A DNA stretch of 42,621 bases, from the NCBI GenBank assembly GCA_018715125.1, contig DVMF01000087.1, positions 1 through 42,621 on the forward strand. The letters are read 5' to 3'. Positions 1 through 7,271 of this stretch are shown here, in pieces. The notes beneath the pieces are model-generated. The model did no database searches and had not been told where the DNA came from. It saw only the letters and a list, made by a program, of their open reading frames with translations. Source of the stretch: Candidatus Coprousia avicola (GTDB lineage Bacteria > Actinomycetota > Coriobacteriia > Coriobacteriales > Coriobacteriaceae). Position 1 is the stretch's first letter; the number at the start of each line of letters is the position of its first letter. The position numbers and the translations under genes were made by a program.

Positions 1-360
1 GGCATCCTGCTCCGCGGCATCAAGCGCGAGGACATCGAGCGCGGCCAGGTTCTCTGCAAGCCCGGCTCGGTGCACCCGCACACCAAGTTCACCGGCGAGG
101 TCTACGTCCTCACCAAGGAGGAGGGCGGCCGTCACACCCCGTTCTTCGATGGTTACCGTCCGCAGTTCTACTTCCGTACCACTGACGTGACCGGCACCGT
201 CAAGCTCCCCGAGGGCACCGAGATGGCCATGCCTGGTGACCACATCACCATCGAGGGCGAGCTCATCCACCCGATCGCCATGGAGGAGGGCCTGCGCTTC
301 GCTATCCGCGAGGGTGGCCACACCGTCGGCTCGGGCGTTGTCTCCACGATCATCGAGTAA
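1..360 (+). CDS. tuf: Elongation factor Tu, C-terminal part (5' end outside window)
   Basis: EF-Tu is the GTPase that carries aminoacyl-tRNA to the ribosomal A site. Only the last 119 codons are present, read in frame from base 1 and ending in TAA. They cover the end of domain 2 and nearly all of domain 3, with the family landmarks [25 protein letters not shown] and [15 protein letters not shown], and they end in the expected hydrophobic VVSTIIE. The GTPase domain lies to the left of the window. A strong intrinsic terminator follows 31 bases after the stop, so tuf ends its own transcript here. The identity is not in doubt; only the length and upstream context are unknown. Confidence 0.98.
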   Translation, partial: GILLRGIKREDIERGQVLCKPGSVHPHTKFTGEVYVLTKEEGGRHTPFFDGYRPQFYFRTTDVTGTVKLPEGTEMAMPGDHITIEGELIHPIAMEEGLRFAIREGGHTVGSGVVSTIIE

Positions 361-391
361 CTTCCGTTATTCGGTAATCTAGAGCTTGTGC

Positions 392-425
392 AACCCGGTT
401 CCCTCACGGGGGAGCCGGGTTTTTC
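392..425 (+). terminator. Intrinsic terminator of tuf
   Basis: A 12-bp stem (392-403 with 410-421, one G-T pair) with a six-base loop is followed directly by a T run. It sits just after the tuf stop codon. Confidence 0.9.
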
Positions 426-554
426 TGTCGCTGTCCGTTGATTATCCGTCTGCCGGTCATGACGATCCCTACAGAGGGCATGTAGCCTTTACTATTAGGG
501 TGGGATTAGGTTATGTACCGTTTTTGCAGACACACCGCCCGGCGCAACTGACCG

Positions 555-583
555 TTGACGTACCATCTTCGAGATGATAATGT
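555..583 (+). promoter_or_regulatory. Probable promoter for rpmG-trnW
   Basis: TTGACG (555-560) and TAATGT (578-583) are separated by 17 bases, which is a good vegetative-sigma spacing, and lie 45 bases before the rpmG start. The region between the tuf terminator and this promoter (426-554) shows no gene. Confidence 0.5.
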
Positions 584-627
584 ATTCCACCGTGCCCGTC
601 CGGGCGGTATTGGAGGTAATAAGTTTC

Positions 628-777
628 ATGCGTACCCTAGTCACCCTTGCATGCACCGAGTGCAAGCGTCGCAACTACACGACGACCAAGAACAAGGCCA
701 CCATGCCTGACCGCATGGAGATCAAGAAGTATTGCCCCTGGTGCCACCGTCATACGGTCCACAAGGAGACCCGCTAG
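628..777 (+). CDS. rpmG: 50S ribosomal protein L33
   Basis: Small protein of the large ribosomal subunit, 49 residues, the normal length for L33. The sequence begins [19 protein letters not shown] and contains two CxxC pairs (TECK context CTEC, and CPWC), so this is the zinc-binding form of L33. I chose the ATG at 628 because GGAGGT lies 10 bases upstream; an in-frame start at 574 would add 18 residues that L33 lacks. It is followed within 12 bases by tRNA-Trp and then secE, the usual bacterial order rpmG-trnW-secE-nusG. Confidence 0.97.
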   Translation: MRTLVTLACTECKRRNYTTTKNKATMPDRMEIKKYCPWCHRHTVHKETR

Positions 778-788
778 TCTTCTGATAT

Positions 789-864
789 ACGCCAGTAGTT
801 CAATTGGTAGAGCATCGGTCTCCAAAACCGAGTGTTGAGGGTTCGAGTCCTTCCTGGCGTGCCA
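789..864 (+). tRNA. trnW: tRNA-Trp (anticodon CCA)
   Basis: A full cloverleaf can be drawn: a 7-bp acceptor stem (789-795 with 854-860), an anticodon stem TCGGT/ACCGA (815-819 with 827-831), a loop carrying CCA at 822-824, a T arm with TTCGAGT, discriminator G at 861 and an encoded CCA end at 862-864. The anticodon CCA reads UGG, tryptophan. It lies between rpmG and secE and is probably co-transcribed with rpmG. Confidence 0.96.
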
Positions 865-873
865 GTAATCAAT

Positions 874-906
874 CCGTAAGCCCCGAACGTTGGGGCTTAC
901 GGTTTT
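874..906 (+). terminator. Terminator or attenuator between trnW and secE
   Basis: A perfect 11-bp stem (874-884 with 892-902) with a seven-base loop is followed by TTTT at 903-906. It stands between the tRNA and secE, so it should end most rpmG-trnW transcripts and lower read-through into secE-nusG. No clear separate promoter for secE is visible in the short stretch that follows. Confidence 0.85.
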
Positions 907-942
907 CCCATGTTTGAGCGTGTTTTGCCGGAGGTATCACAT

Positions 943-1302
943 ATGGCAAACAAGAAGTCACCTAAGAAGGGCGCGGCCACTCAGACCGCTTCCTCCCAGG
1001 CTCATGGCAAGAAGGCCGATACCTCTCAGAAGGTTGTGAAGGCAAAGCAGAGCAAGGCTCCCGCTAAGGCCGCCAAGGGTAAGAACGGCAAGGCTGCCAA
1101 GCCCGGTGTCCTTACCCGCGTGAAGAAGTACTTCGCCTCGGTTCGCACCGAGATGAAGCGCGTCACCTGGCCCACCAAAGAGGAGCTCATTCGCTATTCC
1201 GTCGCGGTCTGCGTCTCCCTCGTGGTGGTGGGCGTGGTTATCGCCGCACTTGATTTTGTTATCGGCGAGGGCCTGGTCCTCTTCTCGGGTCTGAGGGGGT
1301 AA
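943..1302 (+). CDS. secE: Protein translocase subunit SecE
   Basis: SecE is the small essential membrane subunit of the SecYEG protein-export channel. The protein is 119 residues. The C-terminal half is typical, with the amphipathic helix motif RTEMKRVTWPTKEEL followed by one membrane segment of about 22 residues (SVAVCVSLVVVGVVIAALDF). The first roughly 55 residues are a Lys/Ala-rich low-complexity tail, common in actinobacterial SecE proteins. I chose ATG 943 because GGAGGT lies seven bases upstream; an earlier in-frame ATG at 910 has no ribosome-binding site and would begin inside the terminator region. nusG follows after three bases. Confidence 0.95.
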   Translation: MANKKSPKKGAATQTASSQAHGKKADTSQKVVKAKQSKAPAKAAKGKNGKAAKPGVLTRVKKYFASVRTEMKRVTWPTKEELIRYSVAVCVSLVVVGVVIAALDFVIGEGLVLFSGLRG

Positions 1303-1305
1303 AGC

Positions 1306-1842
1306 ATGACGAAGCGTTGGTATGTGGTTCATACGTACTCCGGCTACGAGAAGAGCGTTAAGACCGATCTCGAGCATCGTATCGAGACCATGGGGATGCA
1401 GGATCGCATCTTTGATATCGAGATCCCCATGGAGAGCGTGACCGAGATCAAAGAGGGCGGTAAGCGCGAGACCAAGGACGTCAAGATCTTCCCGGGCTAC
1501 GTGCTCGTGCGTATGGAGATGGACGACGATGCCTGGACGTGCGTCCGCAACACGCCGGGTGTCACCGGGTTCCTCGGTGCCAACGGCAAGCCCTCTCCGC
1601 TCTCGCGCGATGAGTACAACAAGATGATGCGCAAGTCGAAGAAGGGCGAAGCTCCCAAGCGCACCGCGGTCGGCTTGGAGGTCGGTACCTCGGTCCGCGT
1701 GACCTCGGGTCCGCTCGCCGACTTCGACGGCCAGGTCGCCGAGGTCGATGCGAACGCCGGTAAGGTCAAGGTCACCCTCGTGATCTTCGGCCGCGAGACG
1801 CCGGTCGAGCTCGGCTTCGACCAGGTGGCCGTCATCAGTTAA
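1306..1842 (+). CDS. nusG: Transcription termination/antitermination factor NusG
   Basis: NusG binds RNA polymerase, raises processivity and links transcription to Rho or to the leading ribosome. The 178-residue protein has the NGN domain at the N-terminus (RWYVVHTYSGYEKSV; IFPGYVLVRMEMDDDAW; VRNTPGVTGFLG) and a C-terminal KOW domain (VRVTSGPLADFDGQVAEVD, then KVKVTLVIFGRETPVEL). Length and domain order are those of ordinary bacterial NusG. The gene starts three bases after secE with GAGGGGG before the ATG, so the two are translated from one message. Confidence 0.97.
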   Translation: MTKRWYVVHTYSGYEKSVKTDLEHRIETMGMQDRIFDIEIPMESVTEIKEGGKRETKDVKIFPGYVLVRMEMDDDAWTCVRNTPGVTGFLGANGKPSPLSRDEYNKMMRKSKKGEAPKRTAVGLEVGTSVRVTSGPLADFDGQVAEVDANAGKVKVTLVIFGRETPVELGFDQVAVIS

Positions 1843-1892
1843 GTTCGTCCGTTCTCGAGCTTGTGTTCCCTTGCGGCCGCTCACCGCTCCGG

Positions 1893-1940
1893 GTGCTTCT
1901 AACACGGGCTCGTTAACGATATAGCTCATGTTAGAAGCAC
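1893..1940 (+). promoter_or_regulatory. Structured leader hairpin before rplK
   Basis: GTGCTTCTAAC (1893-1903) and its exact complement (1930-1940) form an 11-bp stem around a 26-base loop, and the loop can itself pair (GGGCT with AGCTC). There is no T run, so it is not a simple terminator. It ends 20 bases before the rplK start. A regulatory or mRNA-stability role is inferred from position only. Confidence 0.45.
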
Positions 1941-1960
1941 ACTGAAAGAAAGGTTTTGAG

Positions 1961-2389
1961 ATGGCTGAGAAGAAGGTTGCAACCGTCATCAAGTTGCAGA
2001 TCAACGCCGGTCAGGCCAACCCGGCTCCTCCCGTCGGCCCCGCCCTCGGTGCCGCCCAGGTGAACATCATGCAGTTCTGCCAGGCGTTCAACGCCGCCAC
2101 GCAGGACAAGATGGGCGACGTCATCCCCGTTGAGATCACCGTCTACGAGGATCGCTCGTTCACCTTCATCACCAAGACCCCGCCGGCGGCTCACCTCATC
2201 AAGAAGGAGCTCAAGCTCAAGAGCGGTTCCGCCGTGCCGCAGCGCGACAAGGTCGGCCAGCTCACCCAGGAGCAGCTCACCAAGATCGCCGAGATCAAGA
2301 TGCCCGACCTCAATGCCAACGACATCGAGGCCGCCAAGAAGATCGTCGCCGGTACCGCCCGCTCCATGGGCGTGACCATCGCCGAGTAA
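1961..2389 (+). CDS. rplK: 50S ribosomal protein L11
   Basis: L11 binds 23S rRNA at the GTPase-associated centre and is needed for factor-dependent GTP hydrolysis. The 142-residue protein is the standard length. It shows the N-terminal domain signature ([21 protein letters not shown], with the proline-rich switch segment) and the RNA-binding C-terminal domain ([12 protein letters not shown], then [10 protein letters not shown]). The ATG follows a purine-rich AAAGAAAGG. It heads the rplK-rplA pair; in most bacteria this pair is feedback-controlled by L1. Confidence 0.98.
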   Translation: MAEKKVATVIKLQINAGQANPAPPVGPALGAAQVNIMQFCQAFNAATQDKMGDVIPVEITVYEDRSFTFITKTPPAAHLIKKELKLKSGSAVPQRDKVGQLTQEQLTKIAEIKMPDLNANDIEAAKKIVAGTARSMGVTIAE

Positions 2390-2458
2390 CTCTCGTGTAT
2401 TACGGGCGTCCTCAGGGGCGCCCGCAGGTAGGTTGCGCGCCTTACGCGCGCACATCGA

Positions 2459-2488
2459 TGTGGGAGGGCGTCCCGCCCGATGACCACA
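2459..2488 (+). promoter_or_regulatory. Probable L1-binding site controlling rplA translation
   Basis: The RNA folds as an outer stem TGTGG/CCACA (2459-2463 with 2484-2488), an asymmetric internal loop (GA opposite GATGA) and an inner stem GGGCG/CGCCC (2466-2470 with 2474-2478). This layout closely resembles the L1 target in 23S rRNA, where GUGGGAGG faces a CC-GA side ending CCAC. The outer stem ends at the edge of the rplA ribosome-binding site (AGGAGGT), as expected for translational repression by L1. Two more hairpins lie just upstream (2403-2424, 9 bp; 2434-2452, 7 bp). The assignment rests on structure and position only. Confidence 0.6.
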
Positions 2489-2500
2489 GGAGGTATTGAT

Positions 2501-3208
2501 ATGGCAAAGCATGGAAAGAATTTCCGCGCTGCGGCCGAGAAGGTCGACAGCCAGAAGCTCTACACCCCGCTTGCGGCGGTGAAGCTCGTCAAGGAGGTCG
2601 CTCCGGCCAAGTTCGACGAGACCGTTGAGGCTCACTTCCGTCTGGGCATCGACACTCGCAAGGCCGACCAGAACGTCCGCGGCTCCATCTCGCTGCCGCA
2701 CGGCACCGGTAAGTCGGTCCGTGTCGCCGTCTTCGCCGAGGGCGAGAAGGCTCGTGAGGCCGAGGAGGCCGGCGCCGACGTCATCGGTTCCGACGACCTC
2801 GTCGCTCAGATCCAGGCCGGCGAGATCAACTTCGACGCCGCCATCGCTACGCCCAACATGATGGCCAAGGTCGGCCGCATCGGTAAGATCCTCGGCCCCC
2901 GCGGTCTGATGCCGAACCCCAAGCTCGGCACGGTGACCATGGACGTCGCTAAGATGGTCGCCGAGCTCAAGGCCGGTCGTGTTGAGTACCGCGCCGACCG
3001 CTATGGTATCTGCCACGTGCCGGTGGGCAAGGTCTCCTTCGACGACCAGAAGCTCGTGGAGAACTACGCCGCTCTCTACACCGAGCTCCTGCGCGTCAAG
3101 CCGTCCTCCGCTAAGGGCCGCTACGTGAAGAGCATCTCGCTCTCCTCGACCATGGGCCCCGGCGTGAAGGTCGACTCCTCCATCCAGCGCGACTTCATGG
3201 CCGAGTAG
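2501..3208 (+). CDS. rplA: 50S ribosomal protein L1
   Basis: L1 forms the mobile stalk beside the ribosomal E site and represses its own operon. The protein is 235 residues, normal for L1, with the family core [14 protein letters not shown] near residue 67, [21 protein letters not shown] near residues 127-147 and the C-terminal [11 protein letters not shown]. The ATG at 2501 is preceded by AGGAGGT with good spacing; an in-frame ATG at 2480 lies inside the leader structure and is unlikely. A strong terminator follows, and rplJ and rplL do not come next as they do in most bacteria. Confidence 0.98.
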   Translation: MAKHGKNFRAAAEKVDSQKLYTPLAAVKLVKEVAPAKFDETVEAHFRLGIDTRKADQNVRGSISLPHGTGKSVRVAVFAEGEKAREAEEAGADVIGSDDLVAQIQAGEINFDAAIATPNMMAKVGRIGKILGPRGLMPNPKLGTVTMDVAKMVAELKAGRVEYRADRYGICHVPVGKVSFDDQKLVENYAALYTELLRVKPSSAKGRYVKSISLSSTMGPGVKVDSSIQRDFMAE

Positions 3209-3255
3209 CCCGTCTGGCTCCATAGGCACTTGGCACAGCATAGCTTGTGCGACTC

Positions 3256-3288
3256 GCCCGGCTCCGTTTTGCGGAGCCGGGCTTTTTT
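3256..3288 (+). terminator. Intrinsic terminator of rplKA
   Basis: A perfect 11-bp GC-rich stem (3256-3266 with 3272-3282) is followed by six T residues at 3283-3288. It closes the rplK-rplA transcript. Confidence 0.95.
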
Positions 3289-3310
3289 GTGGCAAGAACC
3301 CGTGTGAAAA

Positions 3311-3347
3311 ATAGTACATCGACAGCCGAAGTACTATGTGATATGCT
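3311..3347 (+). promoter_or_regulatory. Promoter and probable operator of the padR operon
   Basis: TCGACA (3319-3324) and TATGCT (3342-3347) are 17 bases apart and make a good promoter 40 bases before padR. The perfect inverted repeat ATAGTAC (3311-3317) / GTACTAT (3331-3337) brackets the -35 box, so a dimer bound there would block RNA polymerase. PadR proteins commonly repress their own genes, so self-regulation is the natural inference. Confidence 0.55.
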
Positions 3348-3386
3348 CACCGTGACAGGATAAGCTGCCACCAAGGAGGTGACGGT

Positions 3387-3737
3387 ATGGCTGCCCGAGA
3401 TGCCGTGAGCGATCTGATTCGGGGGAACATCGACGCCATCATCCTGCACGTGCTGAGTCAGGGTGACAGCTATGGCTACGAGATTCTCAAAGAGATCGCG
3501 ACCGCGAGCCAAGGCGACTACGAGATGAAGGAGCCATCGCTCTACACAAGCCTGAAGCGTCTGGAGACGCAAGGGTTTGTATCGAGCTACTGGGGTGACG
3601 AGACCCAGGGCGCGCGACGCAAATATTACCGCATCTGCGATGCGGGTATCACCGAGTTACAGGAAGCCACCGAGCGCTGGATGCGCGTGAGGCGCATCAT
3701 CGACCGGTTGCTGGGCGCGAACGGGGGAGAGCGATGA
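3387..3737 (+). CDS. PadR-family transcriptional regulator
   Basis: A winged-helix repressor of 116 residues. The PadR DNA-binding fold is clear: the first helix with DAIILHVLSQGDSYGYEILKEI, the recognition region PSLYTSLKRLETQGFVSSYW, and the wing RRKYYRICDAGITEL. The C-terminal helix that forms the dimer is short, typical of subfamily-2 PadR proteins. The start has AAGGAGG upstream. The gene overlaps the next one by four bases (ATGA), so the two are translationally coupled. Such pairs in Gram-positive bacteria usually govern envelope-stress or transporter functions; the ligand is unknown. Confidence 0.92.
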   Translation: MAARDAVSDLIRGNIDAIILHVLSQGDSYGYEILKEIATASQGDYEMKEPSLYTSLKRLETQGFVSSYWGDETQGARRKYYRICDAGITELQEATERWMRVRRIIDRLLGANGGER

Positions 3738-4840
3738 GCGAACTGCGCATGTACGTCGAGCACCTATTTGAAGGCAAGGTGCTGACGCCCGAGATGATAG
3801 AGCTCAAGGAGGAGATCTACGGCAATCTCGTCGCGCGCTATGAGGACTACGTAGCGGGCGGTATGAGCGCCGAGGATGCCCTCGAGAAGACGAAGGCGAG
3901 CATGACGAGCCTCGATGACGTGCTCGAGGCCGGTCAAGACAGCCAGGCGGTTGCCGAGACGGTGGAAATGCCCGTTGCGGATTCTGCGGCTGAGGGCACC
4001 GGGTCCGCACGCGCTGAGGGCTCCCCGCAGCCCCCGGTGCAGCAGGGGGCGGAGACGGCCCCGGCGCGAAAGCGCCTGTCGCCGGTGGTCATCGCGATCA
4101 TCGCGCTGGCGGCGTTCTTTGTCATCGTGGTCCTCGGCTTTGTGGGCTGCAACATGTTTGTGGCGGATCGCGCGCATGAGTCGTATGAGAACGATCAGAC
4201 GGTCTCCTCCGTCGACCAGGCAACGGGCGTCGGGACGGGTCAGGGGACTTCTGCGGGAGACCAGCAGGGTGCGCAGAGCCAGGGGCAGGGCGCTTCTGGT
4301 CAGGCGACGCCCACCTTCAGCGACCCTGAGGACCAGGCGGAATACGAGGCGACGGTTGCCGTTGACGACGCCATCGCCAACCAAGATGTCGCCGTGCTGC
4401 AGCAGGCGGTGGGCAACGGCACCGATACCGCGACGTTCGTGGCCGAGCTGCCCCTCGGGGCGTATCTGGGATCGGCGAGCGCGCCGGAGGCGCAGACCTC
4501 CTTTGCGATCAGCTATGAGAACGTCTCCGATCTTATCGACGGTGACGCGGTCGAACGGGCGCTGCTCTACAACGCGGTGACGCTGATGAGCGTCTACCCC
4601 GCGCTTGACCGCGTTGACTTCACCGTGCAGGAGGAGTACGACAGCGCCTACGACGCCGATCAGTACGCCTTTGACCGTTCGACGCTCGAGCATGCCTTCA
4701 GCAGCGCAAGCAACGGGGCGATTGCGCAGCTGAACAGCTCGCTGTTTGAGAGCACCGAGGCGTGGGATCAGGTGCGCGACTACGTCTTTCGCGAGAACTT
4801 CCGCGAGCGGCAGGTGGAGTTTGCCGAAGTTGACCGGTAA
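3734..4840 (+). CDS. PadR-partner membrane protein, single membrane span
   Basis: 368 residues. The first roughly 55 residues (MYVEHLFEGKVLTPEMIELK; EEIYGNLVARYEDYVAGGMS) resemble the short helical prefix found on many membrane proteins that are encoded beside PadR genes. A proline/alanine-rich linker follows, then one membrane segment around residues 117-138 (VVIAIIALAAFFVIVVLGFV). The remaining 230 residues would face outside, beginning with a Gln/Gly-rich stretch. No catalytic motif is visible. The ATGA overlap with padR implies one regulatory unit, possibly with this protein sensing or answering envelope stress; that role is inference. Confidence 0.75.
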   Translation: MSELRMYVEHLFEGKVLTPEMIELKEEIYGNLVARYEDYVAGGMSAEDALEKTKASMTSLDDVLEAGQDSQAVAETVEMPVADSAAEGTGSARAEGSPQPPVQQGAETAPARKRLSPVVIAIIALAAFFVIVVLGFVGCNMFVADRAHESYENDQTVSSVDQATGVGTGQGTSAGDQQGAQSQGQGASGQATPTFSDPEDQAEYEATVAVDDAIANQDVAVLQQAVGNGTDTATFVAELPLGAYLGSASAPEAQTSFAISYENVSDLIDGDAVERALLYNAVTLMSVYPALDRVDFTVQEEYDSAYDADQYAFDRSTLEHAFSSASNGAIAQLNSSLFESTEAWDQVRDYVFRENFRERQVEFAEVDR

Positions 4841-4882
4841 CGGGTCGTCCAACATCTGAGAGCAATCTGTCTCCAAAGGCAA

Positions 4883-4917
4883 GGGGGTGCTGTCGCAACG
4901 GCGACGGCGCCCCCTTT
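4883..4917 (+). terminator. Probable terminator of the padR operon
   Basis: A 14-bp stem (4883-4896 with 4901-4914, two G-T pairs) with a four-base loop AACG is followed by only three T residues. The stem is strong; the short tail lowers confidence. Confidence 0.7.
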
Positions 4918-4982
4918 CGCATGCGCCCGCAACGGGGACTTAGGCGTTTCATAAGCGGATGGGGAGAAAGGATGAAAGCGGT

Positions 4983-5009
4983 TTGAGAGCCGCCCAAAGA
5001 AGGCATAAT
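4983..5009 (+). promoter_or_regulatory. Possible promoter of the 5075 gene
   Basis: CATAAT (5004-5009) is a good -10 box; TTGAGA (4983-4988) is a fair -35 box, with a short 15-base spacer. A small hairpin CTGTC/GACAG follows at 5017-5031 in the leader. Confidence 0.4.
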
Positions 5010-5074
5010 ACGGCGACTGTCTTCGAGACAGGGACGATACACGCGCGCAAGCGCCAAAGAGAAAGGTGCCAGTC

Positions 5075-5638
5075 ATGGCTGAGAATACGGTGGAGCACGG
5101 TACGGTGGAAGAAGCGCCGGCAGAGGTCCGCGACGGTCTCGTCCGCGCCGAGGAGGCGCGGCGCGTGCTCGTGGCGGAGCTGGCGGGTCTGGGCGTCACC
5201 ATGACCGCGGCGATGGACGCCCATCCGGGCTTTGTCCCCTGCGGGCATGCGTTTGCCGTGGTGATTGACGGGCTGGCGGGCGCTGCCACGGCGACGGCCG
5301 CCGCAGAGCTCGAGGCGCTCGCCGAGGCAGCCCGTGCGCGCAGCGAGCACGTGGCGGCGCATCGCGGCGTGTCGCAGGGCGATGCGGCGTATGTGCGCAC
5401 CGCCATGGGCAAGGCAGCGGGCGTGGCGACCATGCGCGCGCACCTGCTGGCAGAGCTCATGGGCATCGCCCTTGCCGCGCAGCGCGGAATGGCCATGGGC
5501 GCCATGTCCGACGAGGTGAACGTGTACCTCGTAAACAGCCTGGCAGCGCTCGCCGCCGGTGAGGACACCGAAAACGTGCACGAGTGCCTGATGCGCTCGA
5601 GTGCCGCGGCGGCGCAGGCCTTCTCGCTGGTTGCGTAA
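5075..5638 (+). CDS. Unknown Ala-rich protein
   Basis: 187 residues, strongly alanine-rich and predicted mostly helical. It has no signal peptide, membrane span or catalytic motif I recognise. The middle contains a more conserved-looking stretch around HPGFVPCGHAFAVVIDGLAG, and the second half has repeated helices (AKAAGVATMRAHLLAELMGI). The ATG at 5075 is preferred over the in-frame GTG at 5066 because GAAAGG lies eight bases before it. Codon bias (C or G in third positions) matches its neighbours, which supports a real gene. It converges on the LysR remnant. Function unknown. Confidence 0.7.
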   Translation: MAENTVEHGTVEEAPAEVRDGLVRAEEARRVLVAELAGLGVTMTAAMDAHPGFVPCGHAFAVVIDGLAGAATATAAAELEALAEAARARSEHVAAHRGVSQGDAAYVRTAMGKAAGVATMRAHLLAELMGIALAAQRGMAMGAMSDEVNVYLVNSLAALAAGEDTENVHECLMRSSAAAAQAFSLVA

Positions 5639-5653
5639 GGGCGGGTTCCCGCT

Positions 5654-6037
5654 TTAGGGGACGGCTTGCATGGCAAGCCGAAGGTCCCGCATGAACGCGT
5701 TCATGGCGGGCGTGACCCATTTCTGCTCGCGATAGAGCATCTGAACGGCCATGGCGGGCAGGGCGAGCGTCGTCGAAAGCGTAACGAGCGCGCCGCGCGC
5801 GATATCTCGGCTCGCCGAGAAGCGCGGTACGAGGGCGACGCCCGCCCCGCCCAGCGCGAGGCGAAGGAGCATCTCGGTGCTCCCGGTCTCGATGATCGGC
5901 GTGACGCCAAGGTTGTGCTCGGCGAGAGCGCGGTCGAAGTCCTGCCGGTGGCTCTCCCCGCGCTCCGTGAGGACGAAGGGGAGGCGCACGAGCTCCTCGG
6001 GTGTCAACGGCTCCTCGGCAGGGGGAACCACCAACGC
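5654..6037 (-). pseudogene. LysR-type regulator, C-terminal remnant
   Basis: About 128 codons on the minus strand encode the second half of a LysR substrate-binding domain: ALVVPPAEEPLTPEEL, LVRLPFVLTERGESH, GSTEMLLRLALGGAGVALVP and a normal C-terminus. A full LysR protein is about 300 residues; the whole DNA-binding domain and first effector subdomain are missing. Homology stops at about 6037, where the DNA becomes a decarboxylase gene read on the other strand. Reading further in the same frame gives an ATG at 6136, but that stretch is antisense decarboxylase sequence, so any product would be a chimera without DNA-binding ability. Confidence 0.85.
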
Positions 6038-6731
6038 CGGGTCGGTGGACCCGCTGCCCCAGATTGCGGACATCTGCCGGCGCGGGGGTCTCTGGATGCA
6101 CGTCGACGGCGCCTTTGGCGCGAGCGTGCTTCTCACGCGCTACCGGGACATGCTCAAGGGCATCGAGCGTGCGGACTCGCTCAGTTGGGACGCGCACAAG
6201 TGGCTGTTCCAGACGTACTCGTGCAGCATGCTTCTGGTCCGCGATGAGCGGACGCTGCTCAAGAGCTTCAGCGCGCACCCCGAGTATCTGGCCGATCTTG
6301 AGGGGGATGAGAGCCTGGTGAATCCGTGGGACCTCGGGCCGGAGCTCACGCGTCCCGCGCGCGGTCTCAAACTCTGGTTCACGTTGCAGGTGATGGGTGC
6401 CGACGGCATGGCCGATTGCATCGAGCACGGGTTTGCCTTGGCGCGCTGGGCCGAGGAGGAGCTGCGTGCGACGCCGGAGGTGGAGATCATCTCGCCCGCG
6501 CAGATGGCGATGGTGAACTTCCGCTTCGCCCCGGCGGGCACGTCTGAGGAGGAGCGCGACGAGCTCAACGCCCGTGCGGCGACCCGCATGCGCGCGAGCG
6601 GGTATGCCGGTGTGTTTACGACCGAGCTCTCGGGCAAAAAGGTGCTCAGGCTCTGCGCCATCCACCCCCGCGCCCATAAGGGGGAGATGCGCGAGGTGGT
6701 CCGGCGCCTCGCCGCCTTTGCGCGGGAGTAG
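6018..6731 (+). pseudogene. PLP-dependent aromatic amino acid decarboxylase, C-terminal remnant
   Basis: About 237 codons encode the second half of a group II pyridoxal-phosphate decarboxylase of the aromatic amino acid/glutamate type. Landmarks are GGTTNAGSVDPLPQIADI, MHVDGAFG, the cofactor lysine in SWDAHKWLFQTY, and RGLKLWFTLQVMGADG. Full-length enzymes have about 470-480 residues, so the N-terminal half, including the substrate-binding part, is gone. The upstream in-frame sequence is antisense LysR. The original enzyme could have made an amine such as tryptamine or tyramine, regulated by the divergent LysR; both genes lost their 5' ends in one event. Confidence 0.88.
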
Positions 6732-6911
6732 GCGCCCCTGCCCGTGGGCGCCTTCGCTTGACGGCGCCGGCGTTGCGGCAGCGGGACAGGGTGAGGTCAC
6801 GGGCCGACGGCTCTTTGAGGTGCTCGGCGGGCCCGCTCTCTGCGCGTCGGTAACCGGTTGGAAACAAGGCGACCGTTTGCGGGATTGTGGGCGGCGGCGG
6901 GGTTGTGCCTT

Positions 6912-6920
6912 TGCTACACT
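6912..6920 (+). promoter_or_regulatory. Possible extended -10 promoter of the leu operon
   Basis: TGCTACACT matches an extended -10 element (TG-N-TAnnnT) 56 bases before the leader peptide. No convincing -35 box is at the right distance. Confidence 0.35.
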
Positions 6921-6975
6921 TTATCCCAATGCAGCGCCGCGTGTGGCGCGCACGACGAGAGGACTTGAGGGCGCT

Positions 6976-7074
6976 ATGATGACGAGGGGCATCCATACGG
7001 TAGAGAAGGCCGCTTGGCCTGCTGCCGCCTGCTCGCTTCTAACCCTAGCGCTACTACGCGCCGATGCGCGCTAG
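6976..7074 (+). CDS. leuL: leu operon leader peptide
   Basis: A 32-codon reading frame that starts [14 protein letters not shown] and ends [13 protein letters not shown]. Near its end, five of seven consecutive residues are leucine, coded CTT, CTA, CTA, CTA, CTA. CTA is scarce in this GC-rich window, where leucine is nearly always CTC or CTG, so ribosomes should be very sensitive to the level of that leucyl-tRNA. GAGG precedes the ATG by five bases. The leucine codons and the stop lie inside the first hairpin of the attenuator that precedes leuA. The peptide itself is expected to have no function beyond its translation. Confidence 0.75.
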   Translation: MMTRGIHTVEKAAWPAAACSLLTLALLRADAR

Positions 7075-7190
7075 GGTCTTCTCGCCTTTGCGGCTCGCAG
7101 CCGCCCGTCTTTTCAGAAGCACCCCGACGCGCATCTACCCGACGCCTTGCAGGGCGTGACGCGCGACGGGGTGCTTCTTCCGTTTTCGGT
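7042..7190 (+). promoter_or_regulatory. Leucine attenuator (leader RNA switch)
   Basis: Alternative pairings are visible. Segment 1:2 is a perfect 10-bp stem, ACCCTAGCGC (7042-7051) with GCGCTAGGGT (7068-7077), overlapping the leucine codons and stop of the leader peptide. Segment 2:3 pairs GGGTCTTCT (7074-7082) with AGAAG-C-ACCC (7115-7124, one bulge) and would be the antiterminator. Segment 3:4 is the terminator described separately. Stalling at the leucine codons blocks 1:2, allows 2:3 and lets transcription enter leuA. This is the classical ribosome-mediated mechanism; no T-box motifs are present. Confidence 0.78.
7115..7186 (+). terminator. Attenuator terminator before leuA
   Basis: A perfect 12-bp outer stem (7115-7126 with 7167-7178) encloses a GC-rich inner region with further pairing (ACGCC/GGCGT), followed by TTCCGTTTTC. 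It is the 3:4 structure of the leucine attenuator. Confidence 0.82.
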
Positions 7191-7271
7191 TCTCATGCCA
7201 ACCGTCACCTCCTGCAACGCCTGACGTCACCCCGGCGGGCACAAGGACCGCCCCAAGAGCAGGAGGACCAC

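Noticed and set aside
958-3319. Long minus-strand open frames opposite nusG, rplK and rplA
   Set aside because: They are antisense shadows of highly biased GC-rich genes, with no ribosome-binding sites and no recognisable protein pattern.
7014-7271. Longer LeuA starting upstream of 7272
   Set aside because: The extra residues are translated attenuator RNA; AGGAGG and the family N-terminus fix the start at 7272.
6900-7271. T-box riboswitch before leuA
   Set aside because: No T-box sequence or specifier stem is present; the leucine-codon leader peptide and alternating hairpins explain the region.
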